From Stenotrophomonas maltophilia (lineage in GTDB: Bacteria; Pseudomonadota; Gammaproteobacteria; Xanthomonadales; Xanthomonadaceae), in NCBI GenBank assembly GCA_002387845.1, contig DGLB01000074.1:52081-116080 (forward strand): DNA of 64,000 nt, in the 5' to 3' direction. Below the pieces are notes generated by a model, which had not been told where the DNA came from, ran no database searches, and worked only from the letters and a program-made list of their open reading frames with translations. Of the stretch, positions 23,616-33,642 are shown one piece after another. The translations under genes and the position numbers were made by a program. Every line of letters begins with the position of its first letter. Position 1 is the first letter of the stretch.

Positions 23616-25649
23616 CTACAACCCGCCGCCACCACACCCCTTGGTGAGGTAATCATCAATCAGCTTCAACTGGTCACCCATGATCGCCCGCGTCCATGCC
23701 GGCCCATGTGCGTAATCGGCGATGGCGTGATACTCCACCGGCTGGCCGGAGTTCTTGGCCTTGGCCACGAACCATTCCGACTGTTCGATCGGCACGGTAC
23801 GGTCGCGATCACCGTGATAGACCATCAACGGAATCTTCATCTCACCGGCCTTGTCCAGCGGATTCAGGCCGTCGACCGTCTTGGCCTGCGCCTGGCGGAA
23901 GAACGGGTTGGTGTAGAACCGCGACCAGATCTTCTTGATGTCGGACACGCCGGCACCGGCAATCGCGCACTTGTACAGGCCGTTCGGGCGCACCGAGGCG
24001 GCGAAGGCCGAATAGCCACCGTAGGAGAAGCCGAACATGGCGATATGGCCGGGCTGGGCGATCTTCTGATCGATCATCCACTTGGCACCATCATCCTTGT
24101 CGTCCTGCATCTTCTGGCCCCACTCGGCGTCGCCCGCCATCCACAGCTTCCGGCTCCAATCCGCCGAGCCACGGAACTGCGGACGCAATACCGCCATGCA
24201 GCGCGAGGCCATCAGCGGCACCCACATCGAGCCGTCGAAGTCCATGCCGTCTCGTGCCCACGGGCCACCATGCGGATGCACGACCGCCTTCCACGGGCCG
24301 GCCCCGCACAGTTCGGTGTTCGGGGTGGTCAGGAAGGCGGGAATGTCCAGGCCATCGCGGGCCTTGTAGTACACCAGCTTGGTATCACCCAGCGCGGCTG
24401 GGTCGATCTGCGGGTAGGACTTGGCCAGCAGCTCCAGCTTGCCGTCCTTGAGCAGGTAGTACTCCGGCGCATTGGCCGGACCGGAAACCGCCAGCACGAA
24501 GGTTTTGAAGTCGGCGCTGTAATCGAGTACGCGCACCGACTTGCCGGTGTCCGCCTGGGTGGTGGCCTGCTGACCGGTTGCCGGGTCCACCAGGGTCACG
24601 GCGCTGGACTGGATCCCCAATGCCTGGCGAACGCCTTGGTTCAGCCCCTTCATGGCCGGGTGGGTCCACTCGACCTCGTTCTCACGCGGGCCGCTGTAGC
24701 CCACGCCGAGCAGCGCACCGAACGGCACGCCTTCGACACCCTTGTAATGGTTCACGTATACCGAGCCGGCATTGAAGAACTTGTGCTCGTACAGCACTTC
24801 CTTCTGCTTGCGGGCGGCGATGTCGTATTCGTAGATGACGGTCTTGTCGCGACCGACATTGCTCTGGATGAACGCAATGTTCGGGTCATCGGCAAAGCCG
24901 ACCACCTGGCTGATATCGCGGTCTTTCACGTGCGAGCGGAAGTGCTCTTCCCAGGCATTGGTGGCCGGGTTGCGGAACTCCGTGGAGACATACGCACCGA
25001 CGCTGTCCACGTCTTGGCGCAGGCGTGCGCGCAGTTCGCTGTTGAGGTCGGTGAGATAGCCGGCCACGCGCTCTTCGGTCTTCTGGATGCGCTGGGAGGT
25101 GAAGCTGCGCAGGTTGACCTTGTAGACGTCGCCCGAGTTGCTGCCAGCGCCGTTGATCACCAGGATGTGGTCGGGGTCGTTGGGCAGCGTGTCCAGCACG
25201 GTGGCGTTGGAAAGCGCCTGCTCCAGTTCTTCACTGCGGCTGGTGGCACGCGGAACGCTGATCGGTTCCTTCCACTGCTTGCCTTCGGTGTCGGTGATGA
25301 AGAACTTGCTGATGAAGGTCTTGTTGACCCGGTCGGTGCGCAGGTCGTACGGCTGCCACAAGGTGACGGCCAGCAGCCCGTTCTTGATGAAACGGACACT
25401 CTGGAACTTCATGCGGCCCGCACCAATGGTGGTGGGGGCGGCGGAAAGGTCGGCGGTCTTCCAGACCAGGATGACCCGTTCTTCACCGCGGGCCTGCAGG
25501 CCGGCGATCTGGGTGCCGTCGGGCGACACGGAAAGGCTGGAGAGGGCCGGGAATGCGGCCAGCTGCTCGATCGTGGGCACTGCCGGCTTGGCGTTGAGCT
25601 GCAGCGGCGCAGCCACGGCCAGCGCGGCTAACAGAAGGTATTGCTTCAT
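23616..25649 (-). CDS. S9 family prolyl-oligopeptidase-type peptidase, secreted
   Basis: 677 residues from ATG 25649, which starts a signal peptide (MKQYLLLAALAVAAPLQLNA). The N-terminal propeller-like part begins LSSLSVSPDGTQIAGL. The C-terminal alpha/beta hydrolase has nucleophile Ser in GFSYGGYSAF, Asp in YHGDRDRTVP and His in DYAHGPAW. It cleaves short peptides, probably in the periplasm. It lies 96 bases downstream of a TonB-dependent receptor on the same strand, which suggests joint peptide uptake and digestion, although a strong hairpin lies between them. Confidence 0.85.
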   Translation of the reverse strand: MKQYLLLAALAVAAPLQLNAKPAVPTIEQLAAFPALSSLSVSPDGTQIAGLQARGEERVILVWKTADLSAAPTTIGAGRMKFQSVRFIKNGLLAVTLWQPYDLRTDRVNKTFISKFFITDTEGKQWKEPISVPRATSRSEELEQALSNATVLDTLPNDPDHILVINGAGSNSGDVYKVNLRSFTSQRIQKTEERVAGYLTDLNSELRARLRQDVDSVGAYVSTEFRNPATNAWEEHFRSHVKDRDISQVVGFADDPNIAFIQSNVGRDKTVIYEYDIAARKQKEVLYEHKFFNAGSVYVNHYKGVEGVPFGALLGVGYSGPRENEVEWTHPAMKGLNQGVRQALGIQSSAVTLVDPATGQQATTQADTGKSVRVLDYSADFKTFVLAVSGPANAPEYYLLKDGKLELLAKSYPQIDPAALGDTKLVYYKARDGLDIPAFLTTPNTELCGAGPWKAVVHPHGGPWARDGMDFDGSMWVPLMASRCMAVLRPQFRGSADWSRKLWMAGDAEWGQKMQDDKDDGAKWMIDQKIAQPGHIAMFGFSYGGYSAFAASVRPNGLYKCAIAGAGVSDIKKIWSRFYTNPFFRQAQAKTVDGLNPLDKAGEMKIPLMVYHGDRDRTVPIEQSEWFVAKAKNSGQPVEYHAIADYAHGPAWTRAIMGDQLKLIDDYLTKGCGGGGL

Positions 25650-25708
25650 GCGACGTCTCACTGTGTCCATGCAATGGGAGGGCAGGCCTGTGCGCTGCCC
25701 AAAACGCA

Positions 25709-25732
25709 GCCGCCGCCCCGAAGGGCGGCGGC
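25709..25732 (-). terminator. terminator between TonB receptor and S9 peptidase genes
   Basis: 10-bp GC stem GCCGCCGCCC / GGGCGGCGGC with loop CGAA. On the minus strand it is followed by TGCGTTTTGG. Partial readthrough into the peptidase gene is possible. Confidence 0.7.
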
Positions 25733-25745
25733 CGGTGACGCAGGC

Positions 25746-28688
25746 TTAGAACTTCTTGCTGAGGTTCACGAAGAACGTACGGCCGAAGTAGTCATAGCCA
25801 CTGTACAGCGGGGAGTTGCCGATGGTGTTGTACACGCCGGCCCCCGGGCTGATGGTCGGCGGTTCCTTGTCGGCGAAGTTGCGCACGCCGGCGGTGGCCT
25901 GCCACTTGTCGGCGGTGTACTGCACCGAGAAGTCCTGGGTGATGTAGTTCGGCACGGCCAGGTCGTACGCCGAGGTTGCGGGATCTTCCTCGTAGTACGC
26001 ATAGCTGGACATGTCGTCCACCCAGTTCAGACCATAACGAACGCGCCATTCCTTGAACTTGTAGCTCAGGTCCAGCTGGCCGGTGAACTTCGGGTTGTTG
26101 ATCAGACCATTGGAATCGACCAGCGGATCATCCTCGAACACCTTGCCGGACTGCTCCAGGAAGCGCGAGATCTGGATGTTGGTGCGGAACTCGCCCGGAC
26201 CAATGTCACGCACGTAGCGGGTGGTGAAGTCCAGGCCGCGCACCTTGTCGGTGGCCAGGTTGGCGTAGCCATTCTGGACGGTCAGGGTGTTGTTGGCAGC
26301 GCGGCTGATCAGGCGGCAGACACCGTTGTTGGCGGCGAAATCACCGGTGGTGCCGTTGTAGCAGGTGCTGAGGATGTAGGCGGCACCCATCTGCGCCACG
26401 CCGTTCTCCACTTCGATGTCGTAGTAGTCGACGGCGAAGGAGAGGTCACCGAAGCCGCTGCCGAACTCCGGCTGGACCACCATGCCGATGGTCTTGGCGG
26501 TCGAGGTCTCAGCCTTCAGGTTGGCGCCGACCAGGCCACCACCGATCGAATCCACGCGCACCGAGTTGGTGGCGGTGAAGCTGGTCGGCAGGCCTTCGGA
26601 GGCACAGTTGATGTAGCGCGGGGTGGTCGGGTTGCGCGAGCCGTAGTTGTTGCAGGGATCGCTCGACGCGGCCAGGAAGCCGCTGGTGGCACCCAGGTAC
26701 TGTTCGAACAGGGCCGGGGCACGGTACGAGGTGCCGTACGACGCACGGAACGACAGCCACTTCACCGGGGTCCACAGGCCACCGATCTTGTAGGTGGTGT
26801 CATCGCCGTAGGACTTGTAGTCGGTGTAGCGGGCCGACGCGTTGAAGGTCAGCTCTTCGGCGGCGGTGACGCCCGACAGCAGCGGCAGTTCGATTTCGCC
26901 GTAGGCTTCCCACACCGAGTCGCTGCCGCGGGTCGGATCGGAGCTGGTCAGGCTGTACAGGTTGCGACTGATCGAATTCGGATTGGGCGTATCGTCGATC
27001 TTGGCCTTGCGATACTCGATACCGAAGGCACCGGCAGCGGTGCCGCCCGGCATGTCGAACAGCGGGCCGTTGACGTTCAGGTTGGCGGTCGATTCCTTGT
27101 ACGTCGTGTTGCCGGTGACCGGCGTGTAGACGAAGTTCTTCCAGGCCACCGGCAGGTTGCCGGCCAGGGTCTGCGCGTTGAGCATCGGTGCGGCGACGCA
27201 GCCGTTGGACGGATCGACGCAGCTGAAGCCGCCCGCGCCGTCGGAGACCACGTTCAGGCTCTGGGCCAGACGGTTGGTCAGGAAGCTGTTGAAGGTGTAG
27301 TCCGCGTCCGAATCAGCGTGGCTGACCATGAAGTCATAGTTCCACTCCGAACCCAGCGAACCACGAACGCCGGCGGTCGCGCGGAAGAAGTCCACGGTCT
27401 GCTTGCTGCGATCATTGCCGAAACCAATGAAGGTACGGGCAGCGACGTTTTGACCGTTGGTGGTTTCACTCGGCAGCGCGAAGGCCGGCAGGTTCGACAG
27501 GTTGCCCAGCAGCGGGTTGCCCACCGAGTAGTCATACGACAGCTGGCGGTAGCCGGTCTGGGTGGACTTGCGCTTGTTGCCCAGGAACTCGTAGTAGAAC
27601 TCGGCATCGCCCATCACGCCGAGGTCCACGCCACCCTGGAAGAACAGGGTGTGGGTTTCGGCCGGCGAAACCAGCGATTCCTTCAGCAGGCCCGGGTCGA
27701 AGGTGTCGCGGTCGTAGTAGCCGACAGCCTCATAGCCCGGCAGACGGCCGGTGGTGACGGCCGGGTTCGGGCGCCAGCGGTTTGCGCCGCCGAAGGTCGC
27801 CGTACCCAGGGTGTTGATGGTCACACCGCCGGAATCCAGGGTGAAGCACTTGGACTTGCCGGTGGTCGGGTCGATGTAGTCACCGCTGCCGAAGTAGTTG
27901 CCCACGTCCATGTCGCGCAGGCGGTCCATCGGGCAGCTGGCCCAGCCACGGTCGCCGACGGTCATTTCGTTGCGGCGGTAGTTTTCGTACGAACCGGAGA
28001 AGTGCGAACGCTCACCGGTGTTGCCGAAGACCAGCGAGTAGCGGGTTTCGTCGCCGCCACCGCTTTCGGTGGCGTTGTGCTGGAACTCGACTTCCACGCC
28101 GTCGACGTTCTTGCGGGTGATGATGTTCACCACGCCGGCCACGGCGTCGGAGCCGTAGATGGACGATGCGCCGTCCTTCAGGATTTCAACGCGGTCGACC
28201 ATCGCGCTGGGCAGCACGTTCAGGTCGGCCGAGCCGACCGAACCTCGCGAACCGGCCGGTGCGACGCGGCGGCCATTCAGCAGGATCAGGGTACGGGTGG
28301 CACCCAGGCCGCGCAGCGACAGGGTGTTGGCACCCGGGCCGCCATTGGTGACGTAGCCGCCGAAGGAGTTGTTGATCTGCGAGCTGCCGGCGGTGACGCT
28401 GTTGCTCTGCAGGGCAGAGGCCGTGGAGTTGAAGCCGGCCAGCGTGGTTTCTTCGCGGGTCACGACCTGCACCGGCGAGACCGAGTTGAACACGTCACGG
28501 CTGATGCGCGAGCCGGTGACGGTGACGGTGCCCAGGTCGGTGGCCTTCTTCTTGGCGGCTGCCTCTTCCTTCGTTTCGGTCGAGGTGGTGCTGTCCTGGG
28601 CGAACACGGGTGCCGAAGCGGCGAACACCATGGCGGTGGCCAGGGCGAAGCTCAGCGGATTACGGCTGAGCGACTTGCGATTGATCAT
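25746..28688 (-). CDS. TonB-dependent outer-membrane receptor
   Basis: 980 residues. Signal peptide (core LSFALATAMVFAASAPVFA), then a charged stretch, a possible TonB box near LGTVTVTGSRI, and the plug motifs LRGLGATRTLILLNGRRV and VEILKDGASSIYGSDAVAGV. A long beta-barrel ends in the terminal aromatic residue of VNLSKKF. Several paired cysteines in extracellular loops resemble the large Xanthomonad receptors. The ligand is unknown; neighbouring peptidases suggest peptides. A candidate promoter lies at 28827-28854. Confidence 0.9.
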   Translation of the reverse strand: MINRKSLSRNPLSFALATAMVFAASAPVFAQDSTTSTETKEEAAAKKKATDLGTVTVTGSRISRDVFNSVSPVQVVTREETTLAGFNSTASALQSNSVTAGSSQINNSFGGYVTNGGPGANTLSLRGLGATRTLILLNGRRVAPAGSRGSVGSADLNVLPSAMVDRVEILKDGASSIYGSDAVAGVVNIITRKNVDGVEVEFQHNATESGGGDETRYSLVFGNTGERSHFSGSYENYRRNEMTVGDRGWASCPMDRLRDMDVGNYFGSGDYIDPTTGKSKCFTLDSGGVTINTLGTATFGGANRWRPNPAVTTGRLPGYEAVGYYDRDTFDPGLLKESLVSPAETHTLFFQGGVDLGVMGDAEFYYEFLGNKRKSTQTGYRQLSYDYSVGNPLLGNLSNLPAFALPSETTNGQNVAARTFIGFGNDRSKQTVDFFRATAGVRGSLGSEWNYDFMVSHADSDADYTFNSFLTNRLAQSLNVVSDGAGGFSCVDPSNGCVAAPMLNAQTLAGNLPVAWKNFVYTPVTGNTTYKESTANLNVNGPLFDMPGGTAAGAFGIEYRKAKIDDTPNPNSISRNLYSLTSSDPTRGSDSVWEAYGEIELPLLSGVTAAEELTFNASARYTDYKSYGDDTTYKIGGLWTPVKWLSFRASYGTSYRAPALFEQYLGATSGFLAASSDPCNNYGSRNPTTPRYINCASEGLPTSFTATNSVRVDSIGGGLVGANLKAETSTAKTIGMVVQPEFGSGFGDLSFAVDYYDIEVENGVAQMGAAYILSTCYNGTTGDFAANNGVCRLISRAANNTLTVQNGYANLATDKVRGLDFTTRYVRDIGPGEFRTNIQISRFLEQSGKVFEDDPLVDSNGLINNPKFTGQLDLSYKFKEWRVRYGLNWVDDMSSYAYYEEDPATSAYDLAVPNYITQDFSVQYTADKWQATAGVRNFADKEPPTISPGAGVYNTIGNSPLYSGYDYFGRTFFVNLSKKF

Positions 28689-29229
28689 GAATGGATCCCC
28701 TTGGAACGAACGTTTGCGTAAAACACCGGCGACAGTGACCAGCAGGCGTCTCCGTGTGCCCTCGGATCAGGTGTTGGCGTTGTTTTGCCCCCTGCATCAC
28801 CAGCTTTACGAGCTGATGACTTGAAGTTAACACAGGCTTAACGCGGCCTGTCAACTGTTCATCAAGAAGTCATAAAAACAAGATACGCAAAGCGAATCTT
28901 TCGTTCTCATTTGACGTGTAATGCATTGAGCTAAAAGGAAAAAATGATGGTTTCAATTGGAACGATCAAAATCCAAACTGTGACGTATGCACGCTTTTTC
29001 AGTTGGCCGGGCGCGCCCCTGTGTTGCGTTGCAGGTCGGATTTGACGCCCAAGACAACCCTAGGACAGCGCGGGACATCGACGTGCGGAAGTGGGCAAAG
29101 CGGGTGACGGCTGAATGCGCGACCTGGATTGCCGCGTTCCATCCCCGGCGGGTAGCTGGAGGCAGGGCCGGGATGGGCAGCCCTGTATAGTGGCGGGCTT
29201 TCCCGTTCTGCTTTTCCGGAGTGCCCGCA
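28689..29229. other. 541-bp intergenic region between divergent TonB receptor and apbC genes
   Basis: The left half (28810-28980) is clearly AT-richer than its surroundings and holds the receptor promoter candidate. The right half has a TATAGT (29186-29191) that could be the apbC -10. I see no convincing gene, Fur box, RNA gene or SMAG hairpin. Confidence 0.6.
28827..28854 (-). promoter_or_regulatory. candidate sigma-70 promoter of the TonB receptor gene
   Basis: On the minus strand TTGACA (28854-28849), 16 bases, then TGTTAA (28832-28827). The leader would be about 130 bases. The -35 is perfect and the -10 weak. Confidence 0.4.
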
Positions 29230-30087
29230 GTGAGTGCCAGCCCCTCTCGACGTCCCCATGCCAGCCAGGTGCAGAAGGGCCTCAGCCCGCATCCGCGCGT
29301 TCGCAACGTGATCGCGGTGGGCTCGGGCAAGGGCGGGGTGGGCAAGTCCACCACGGCGGTGAACCTGGCCGTGGCCCTGGCCAAGCTGGGCGCGCGCGTG
29401 GGCCTGCTCGATGCCGACATCTACGGCCCCAGCGTGCCGACCATGCTGGGCCTGAGCGGCCGTCCGGAAAGCCCCGACAACAAGTCGATCGAACCGCTGC
29501 GCGCGTTCGGCGTGGAAACCATGTCGATCGGCTATCTGATTGAAGACGAAACGCCGATGATCTGGCGCGGTCCGATGGCCACTTCGGCCATGACCCAGTT
29601 CTTCAACGACACCCTGTGGGACGACCTGGATTACCTGCTGATCGACCTGCCGCCGGGTACCGGCGACATCCAGCTCACCCTGACCCAGAAAATCCCGTTG
29701 GCCGGCGCGGTCATCGTCACCACGCCGCAGGACATCGCCACGCTGGATGCGAAGAAGGCGCTGAAGATGTTCGAGAAGGTCGAGGTGCCGGTGCTGGGCA
29801 TCGTCGAGAACATGGCCGTGCACACCTGCAGCAACTGCGGCCAGGTCGAGCACCTGTTCGGCGACGGCGGCGGCCAGCGCATGGCCGCGCAGTACGGCGT
29901 GCCGCTGCTGGGCTCGCTGCCGCTGGACATCGGCATCCGCGAGCAGGGCGATGTCGGCACGCCGATCGTCGCCGCTGCGCCGGAATCCCCTGCGGCCAAG
30001 GCCTATCTGGCCGCCGCCGAGCGCCTGGTCGAGGAAATGGGCAAGCGTCCGCGCGCCAGCATCCCGATCCTGTCCCAGCTGCTTTGA
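29230..30087 (+). CDS. apbC: iron-sulfur cluster carrier protein ApbC (Mrp/NBP35 family)
   Basis: 285 residues from GTG 29230, chosen over GTG 29221 because GGAG at 29218-29221 is 8 bases upstream. P-loop with the deviant Walker [43 protein letters not shown] and the CSNCG pair that binds the bridging cluster between subunits. ATP-driven scaffold that transfers 4Fe-4S clusters to apoproteins in the cytoplasm. Confidence 0.93.
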   Translation: MSASPSRRPHASQVQKGLSPHPRVRNVIAVGSGKGGVGKSTTAVNLAVALAKLGARVGLLDADIYGPSVPTMLGLSGRPESPDNKSIEPLRAFGVETMSIGYLIEDETPMIWRGPMATSAMTQFFNDTLWDDLDYLLIDLPPGTGDIQLTLTQKIPLAGAVIVTTPQDIATLDAKKALKMFEKVEVPVLGIVENMAVHTCSNCGQVEHLFGDGGGQRMAAQYGVPLLGSLPLDIGIREQGDVGTPIVAAAPESPAAKAYLAAAERLVEEMGKRPRASIPILSQLL

Positions 30088-30128
30088 ACCGCTTAGAATC
30101 CTTGCCTCAACGCACCCAGGACCCCCCG

Positions 30129-30701
30129 ATGAGCATCAAGAGTGACCGCTGGATCCGCCGCATGTCCGAACAGCACGGCATGATCGAGCCGTTCGAGCCC
30201 GGCCAGGTCAAGCAGGCCAACGGCCAGCGCATCGTCAGCTACGGCACCTCCAGTTACGGCTACGACGTGCGCTGCTCGCGCGAGTTCAAGGTGTTCACCA
30301 ACATCAACTCCACCATCGTCGACCCCAAGCATTTCGACAGTGGCAGCTTCGTCGACATCACCGCCGACGAATGCATCATTCCGCCCAACAGCTTCGCGCT
30401 GGCGCGCACCGTGGAGTACTTCCGCATTCCGCGCGACACCCTGGTGGTGTGCCTGGGCAAGAGCACCTACGCGCGTTGCGGCATCATCGTCAACGTGACC
30501 CCGCTGGAACCGGAGTGGGAAGGCCACGTCACCCTGGAGTTCAGCAACACCACGCCGCTGCCGGCGCGCATCTACGCCAACGAAGGCGTGGCCCAGATGC
30601 TGTTCTTCCAGGCGGCTGCCGATGACGTCTGCGAAACCTCGTACAAGGACCGCGGCGGCAAATACCAGGGCCAGACCGGCGTCACCCTGCCGCGCACGTA
30701 G
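30129..30701 (+). CDS. dcd: dCTP deaminase
   Basis: 190 residues, near the 193 of E. coli. [19 protein letters not shown] start, [21 protein letters not shown] and the catalytic Glu region [19 protein letters not shown]. It makes dUTP from dCTP for thymidylate synthesis. The stop codon TAG (30699-30701) is part of the GTAG that opens a SMAG repeat. It follows apbC by 41 bases. Confidence 0.95.
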   Translation: MSIKSDRWIRRMSEQHGMIEPFEPGQVKQANGQRIVSYGTSSYGYDVRCSREFKVFTNINSTIVDPKHFDSGSFVDITADECIIPPNSFALARTVEYFRIPRDTLVVCLGKSTYARCGIIVNVTPLEPEWEGHVTLEFSNTTPLPARIYANEGVAQMLFFQAAADDVCETSYKDRGGKYQGQTGVTLPRT

Positions 30702-30719
30702 TGCCGGGCTTGCCCGGCA
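30698..30719 (+). repeat. SMAG element overlapping the dcd stop codon
   Basis: GTAG then stem TGCCGGGC / GCCCGGCA with loop TT. TAG of GTAG serves as the dcd stop. Confidence 0.85.
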
Positions 30720-30735
30720 ACAACCCCCTGAAACA

Positions 30736-30763
30736 AAAATGCCGGCCCTCAGGCCGGCATTTT
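30736..30763. terminator. bidirectional intrinsic terminator
   Basis: Stem AAAATGCCGGCC / GGCCGGCATTTT with loop CTCA, between dcd and the converging small membrane protein gene. Confidence 0.9.
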
Positions 30764-30776
30764 CACGTTTGCGGGA

Positions 30777-30944
30777 TCATTTCCCGCGACCGAACAACAT
30801 CGCCACGCCCACCGCCACCAGGCCCACCGGCCACCAGGTCAGGAACAGCCGGGACAGATTCAACTGGGTCCAGCCCAGGTTGCTGGCCAGCATGAACAGG
30901 CCGATCAGGATCAACAGGATGGCAGCGACAAGATTGAAACGCAT
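30777..30944 (-). CDS. small two-helix membrane protein (LiaF/DUF5668-like), 55 residues
   Basis: ATG 30944 to TGA 30777-30779. The product starts MRFNLVAAILLILIGLFMLA, has a polar turn with TQLNLSRLF, and a second helix WWPVGLVAVGVAMLFG ending in RGK. The layout of two helices around a W(W)PVGL motif resembles the LiaF/DUF5668 transmembrane module. It begins 16 bases after the HIT gene stop, on the same strand, and ends at a terminator, so it is probably the last gene of that operon. Function unknown. Confidence 0.65.
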   Translation of the reverse strand: MRFNLVAAILLILIGLFMLASNLGWTQLNLSRLFLTWWPVGLVAVGVAMLFGRGK

Positions 30945-30960
30945 GGGATGTGGTCTGGAC

Positions 30961-31383
30961 TCAGGGCTGGGGCGAATATCCTAGCCGTTCCTTCCAGTAC
31001 GCGACACGTTCGGTCAGCACATCCGGGTCGAACCGGTGCGCCTGCCCGTGGCCCCAGACCGGCGCAGGCCAGGCCGGGTCGCCCTGGTGGCGGCCAATCA
31101 CGTGGAAGTGCAGCTGGCGTACGATGTTGCCCAGCGAGCCGATGTTGATCTTCTCGACCCCGTCGGTGCCCTTGAGCGCCTTGCAGGCCCGGTTCAATTC
31201 GGTGCGCAGCTTGTCCTGCTGCTCGCCGTCCAGCTCGATCCACTCGGTGATATCCGCCAGACGCGGCACCAGGATCAACCACGGGTACCGCTCGTCATTC
31301 ATCAACCGCACTTGCGACAACGGGCCTTCGTCTACCAGCACACTGTCGGTGGCCAGGCGGGAATCCAGTTCAAACTCGCTCAT
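30961..31383 (-). CDS. HIT-domain protein
   Basis: 140 residues. The histidine-triad region reads QLHFHVIGRHQGDPAWP, so the first His of the triad is Gln, while the catalytic middle pair HxH is kept. PWLILVPR is the N-terminal family block. Likely a small nucleotide-binding hydrolase; substrate unknown. It overlaps the dienelactone hydrolase gene by 4 bases (ATGA) and precedes the 55-residue membrane protein. Confidence 0.85.
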   Translation of the reverse strand: MSEFELDSRLATDSVLVDEGPLSQVRLMNDERYPWLILVPRLADITEWIELDGEQQDKLRTELNRACKALKGTDGVEKINIGSLGNIVRQLHFHVIGRHQGDPAWPAPVWGHGQAHRFDPDVLTERVAYWKERLGYSPQP

Positions 31384-32057
31384 CCAAGATGCTCCGAAAA
31401 GAAGTCAAGGGTGCGTTGCAGCGCCAGGGCGGCGCTGTCTGGATCATACGCGTGTCCGACGCTCCGGTTGAAGGCATGGTCGGCCGGGTACACATAGGTG
31501 GCCATCTGCGGCAGCTTCTCGCGGTGGGCCTGCACGGCCTCCGGCGGGATGCTGGCGTCCTGCGCGCCGAAGTGGAAGATCACCGGGGCCTTGGGCGTTT
31601 CATCCAGGAACTTCACGTTGCGCGCCCCGTAATAGCTCACTGACGGCAGGGCCAGGCGCAGTGCGGAGAGCAGGGCGATGCTGCCGCCCCAGCAGTAGCC
31701 CACCGTGCCGACCTTGCCGGCCGGGGCCAGCTTCGAGGCCGCTGCGCGCACGATCTCCAGCGGTTTTTCCACCCCCAGCGCATCGACCAGCGCCTTGCCC
31801 TGGGTGACGCCTTCGGCATCGTAGGGCAGCACCAGCGGCTCCGCCGTGTTCGCGCCTTCCTCGTTGAGATCGAAGAACGACGGGGCCAGCACCGCATAGC
31901 CCTGCTCGGCAAATCCTTCGGCCACCTCGCGGATATGCGGGTTGGCTCCAAAAATCTCCTGGATGATCACCAGCCCCCCGCGCGGCTTGCCCTCCGGCAG
32001 TGCCTGCCAGGCCCGGACAGGACCGTAATGCGTATCCAGCGTGACCCACTCACCCAT
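31380..32057 (-). CDS. dienelactone hydrolase family protein
   Basis: 225 residues, alpha/beta hydrolase. The Cys nucleophile is in GYCWGG, Asp in FGAQDASIP and His in PADHAFNR, with VIIQEIFGAN forming the N-terminal family block. These enzymes hydrolyse dienelactone or related esters. No aromatic-degradation genes surround it, so the natural substrate is unknown. First gene of a three-gene operon. Confidence 0.88.
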   Translation of the reverse strand: MGEWVTLDTHYGPVRAWQALPEGKPRGGLVIIQEIFGANPHIREVAEGFAEQGYAVLAPSFFDLNEEGANTAEPLVLPYDAEGVTQGKALVDALGVEKPLEIVRAAASKLAPAGKVGTVGYCWGGSIALLSALRLALPSVSYYGARNVKFLDETPKAPVIFHFGAQDASIPPEAVQAHREKLPQMATYVYPADHAFNRSVGHAYDPDSAALALQRTLDFFSEHLG

Positions 32058-32274
32058 TGCCGTACTCCTGATGGTTCAGGCGTTCATTATCGGCTGTGCG
32101 AGGGTTATCGGGATGTAAGTGAACATGCGTGATCTGGCCGGATTCTTCGCCTTGCCTGCCATCCTGTTCATGGCAGTGCCTGTTGGGCCGGTATACTGGC
32201 GGCCTTTCAGGCCCCGGCCCCCAGGTCTGCCTGCCCTCCCGGCAGCGGCCCAGGCCCCCAGAGTCCCGCGATCC

Positions 32275-33642
32275 ATGTCCCAGCTGAACCCCAAAGTCGG
32301 CTTCGTCAGCCTTGGCTGCCCGAAGGCCCTTGTCGATTCCGAGCGCATCCTCACCCAGTTGCGGGCCGAGGGCTACGACATCGTGCCCTCCTATGACTCG
32401 GCCGACGTGGTCGTGGTCAACACCTGTGGCTTCATCGATTCGGCCGTGACCGAGTCGCTGGACGCCATTGGCGAGGCGATGAACGAGAACGGCAAGGTCA
32501 TCGTCACCGGCTGCCTGGGCAAGCGCCCGGAGGAGATCCGCAAGGCCTACCCGGACGTGCTGGCCGTCTCAGGTCCGCAGGACTACCAGAGCGTGATGGA
32601 GGCGGTGCACGCCGCGTTGCCGCCCAAGCATGACCCGTTCGTGGACCTGGTCCCGGACTACGGGATCAAGCTGACCCCGCGCCATTACGCTTACCTGAAG
32701 ATTTCCGAAGGCTGCAACCACCATTGCAGCTTCTGCATCATTCCGTCGATGCGCGGCAAGCTGGTCTCGCGCCCCGTGGACGACGTGCTGCGCGAAGCCG
32801 AACGGCTGGTGCGTGGCGGCGTCAAGGAACTGCTGGTGGTGTCGCAGGACACCTCGGCCTACGGCGTGGATGTGAAGTACGCCGAGCGCATGTGGCGTGA
32901 CAAGGCCTACCAGACCCGGATGAAGTCGCTGTGCGAGGGCTTGTCCGAACTGGATGCCTGGACCCGCATGCACTACGTCTACCCGTACCCGCACGTGGAC
33001 GACGTGGTGCCGCTGATGGCGGAAAACCGCATCCTGCCGTACCTGGACATTCCATTCCAGCACGCCAGCCCGCGCATCCTGAAGCTGATGAAGCGGCCGG
33101 GTGCGGTCGACAAGACGCTGGAGCGCGTGCAGCGCTGGCGCCAACTGTGCCCGGACATCACCGTGCGCTCGACCTTCATTGTCGGCTTCCCGGGTGAAAC
33201 CGAGGCCGAGTTTGAAGAGCTGCTGTCGTTCCTGGACGAAGCGCAGCTGGATCGTGTGGGGGCGTTTGCCTACTCGCCGGTTACCGGTGCGACGGCCAAC
33301 GACCTGCCCGGCGCGGTCCCGGACGAGGTCAAACAGGAGCGCCTAGCCCGCTTCATGGCCCGCCAGGCGGAAATCTCCGCCGCGCGGCTGGAAGCCAAGA
33401 TCGGCACCGTGCAGCAGTGTCTGGTCGATGCCATTGAAGACGGTATCGCGGTGGCGCGCTCCAAGGCTGACGCCCCGGAAATCGACGGCCTGGTGCACAT
33501 CCAGAACGCCGACGAGGCACGCCTGCGGGTGGGCCAGTTCGTCAATGTCGAAATCACCGAGAGCGACGAGCACGACCTCTATGGCGACGCGCTGATCGAG
33601 GACGCCCCGGCGCGCAAGCTCCTCGACCTCAAGGTGCTGTGA
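32275..33642 (+). CDS. rimO: ribosomal protein S12 methylthiotransferase RimO
   Basis: 455 residues from ATG 32275; an in-frame start at 32119 would add a hydrophobic, Pro-rich stretch foreign to the family. N-terminal UPF0004 cysteines in [17 protein letters not shown] and TGCLGK hold one 4Fe-4S cluster. The radical-SAM motif is [17 protein letters not shown]-terminal TRAM domain ends near LKVL. It methylthiolates Asp89 of S12. The stop overlaps the next start (GTGA). Confidence 0.95.
   Translation: MSQLNPKVGFVSLGCPKALVDSERILTQLRAEGYDIVPSYDSADVVVVNTCGFIDSAVTESLDAIGEAMNENGKVIVTGCLGKRPEEIRKAYPDVLAVSGPQDYQSVMEAVHAALPPKHDPFVDLVPDYGIKLTPRHYAYLKISEGCNHHCSFCIIPSMRGKLVSRPVDDVLREAERLVRGGVKELLVVSQDTSAYGVDVKYAERMWRDKAYQTRMKSLCEGLSELDAWTRMHYVYPYPHVDDVVPLMAENRILPYLDIPFQHASPRILKLMKRPGAVDKTLERVQRWRQLCPDITVRSTFIVGFPGETEAEFEELLSFLDEAQLDRVGAFAYSPVTGATANDLPGAVPDEVKQERLARFMARQAEISAARLEAKIGTVQQCLVDAIEDGIAVARSKADAPEIDGLVHIQNADEARLRVGQFVNVEITESDEHDLYGDALIEDAPARKLLDLKVL

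Noticed and set aside
25641..28721. Plus-strand frame of about 1000 residues opposite the TonB receptor
   Set aside because: No motif; a typical GC-rich antisense frame of a genuine receptor gene.
28953..29420. Minus-strand frame upstream of and overlapping apbC
   Set aside because: Its core is the well-known antisense translation of a P-loop ATPase start; no ribosome site.
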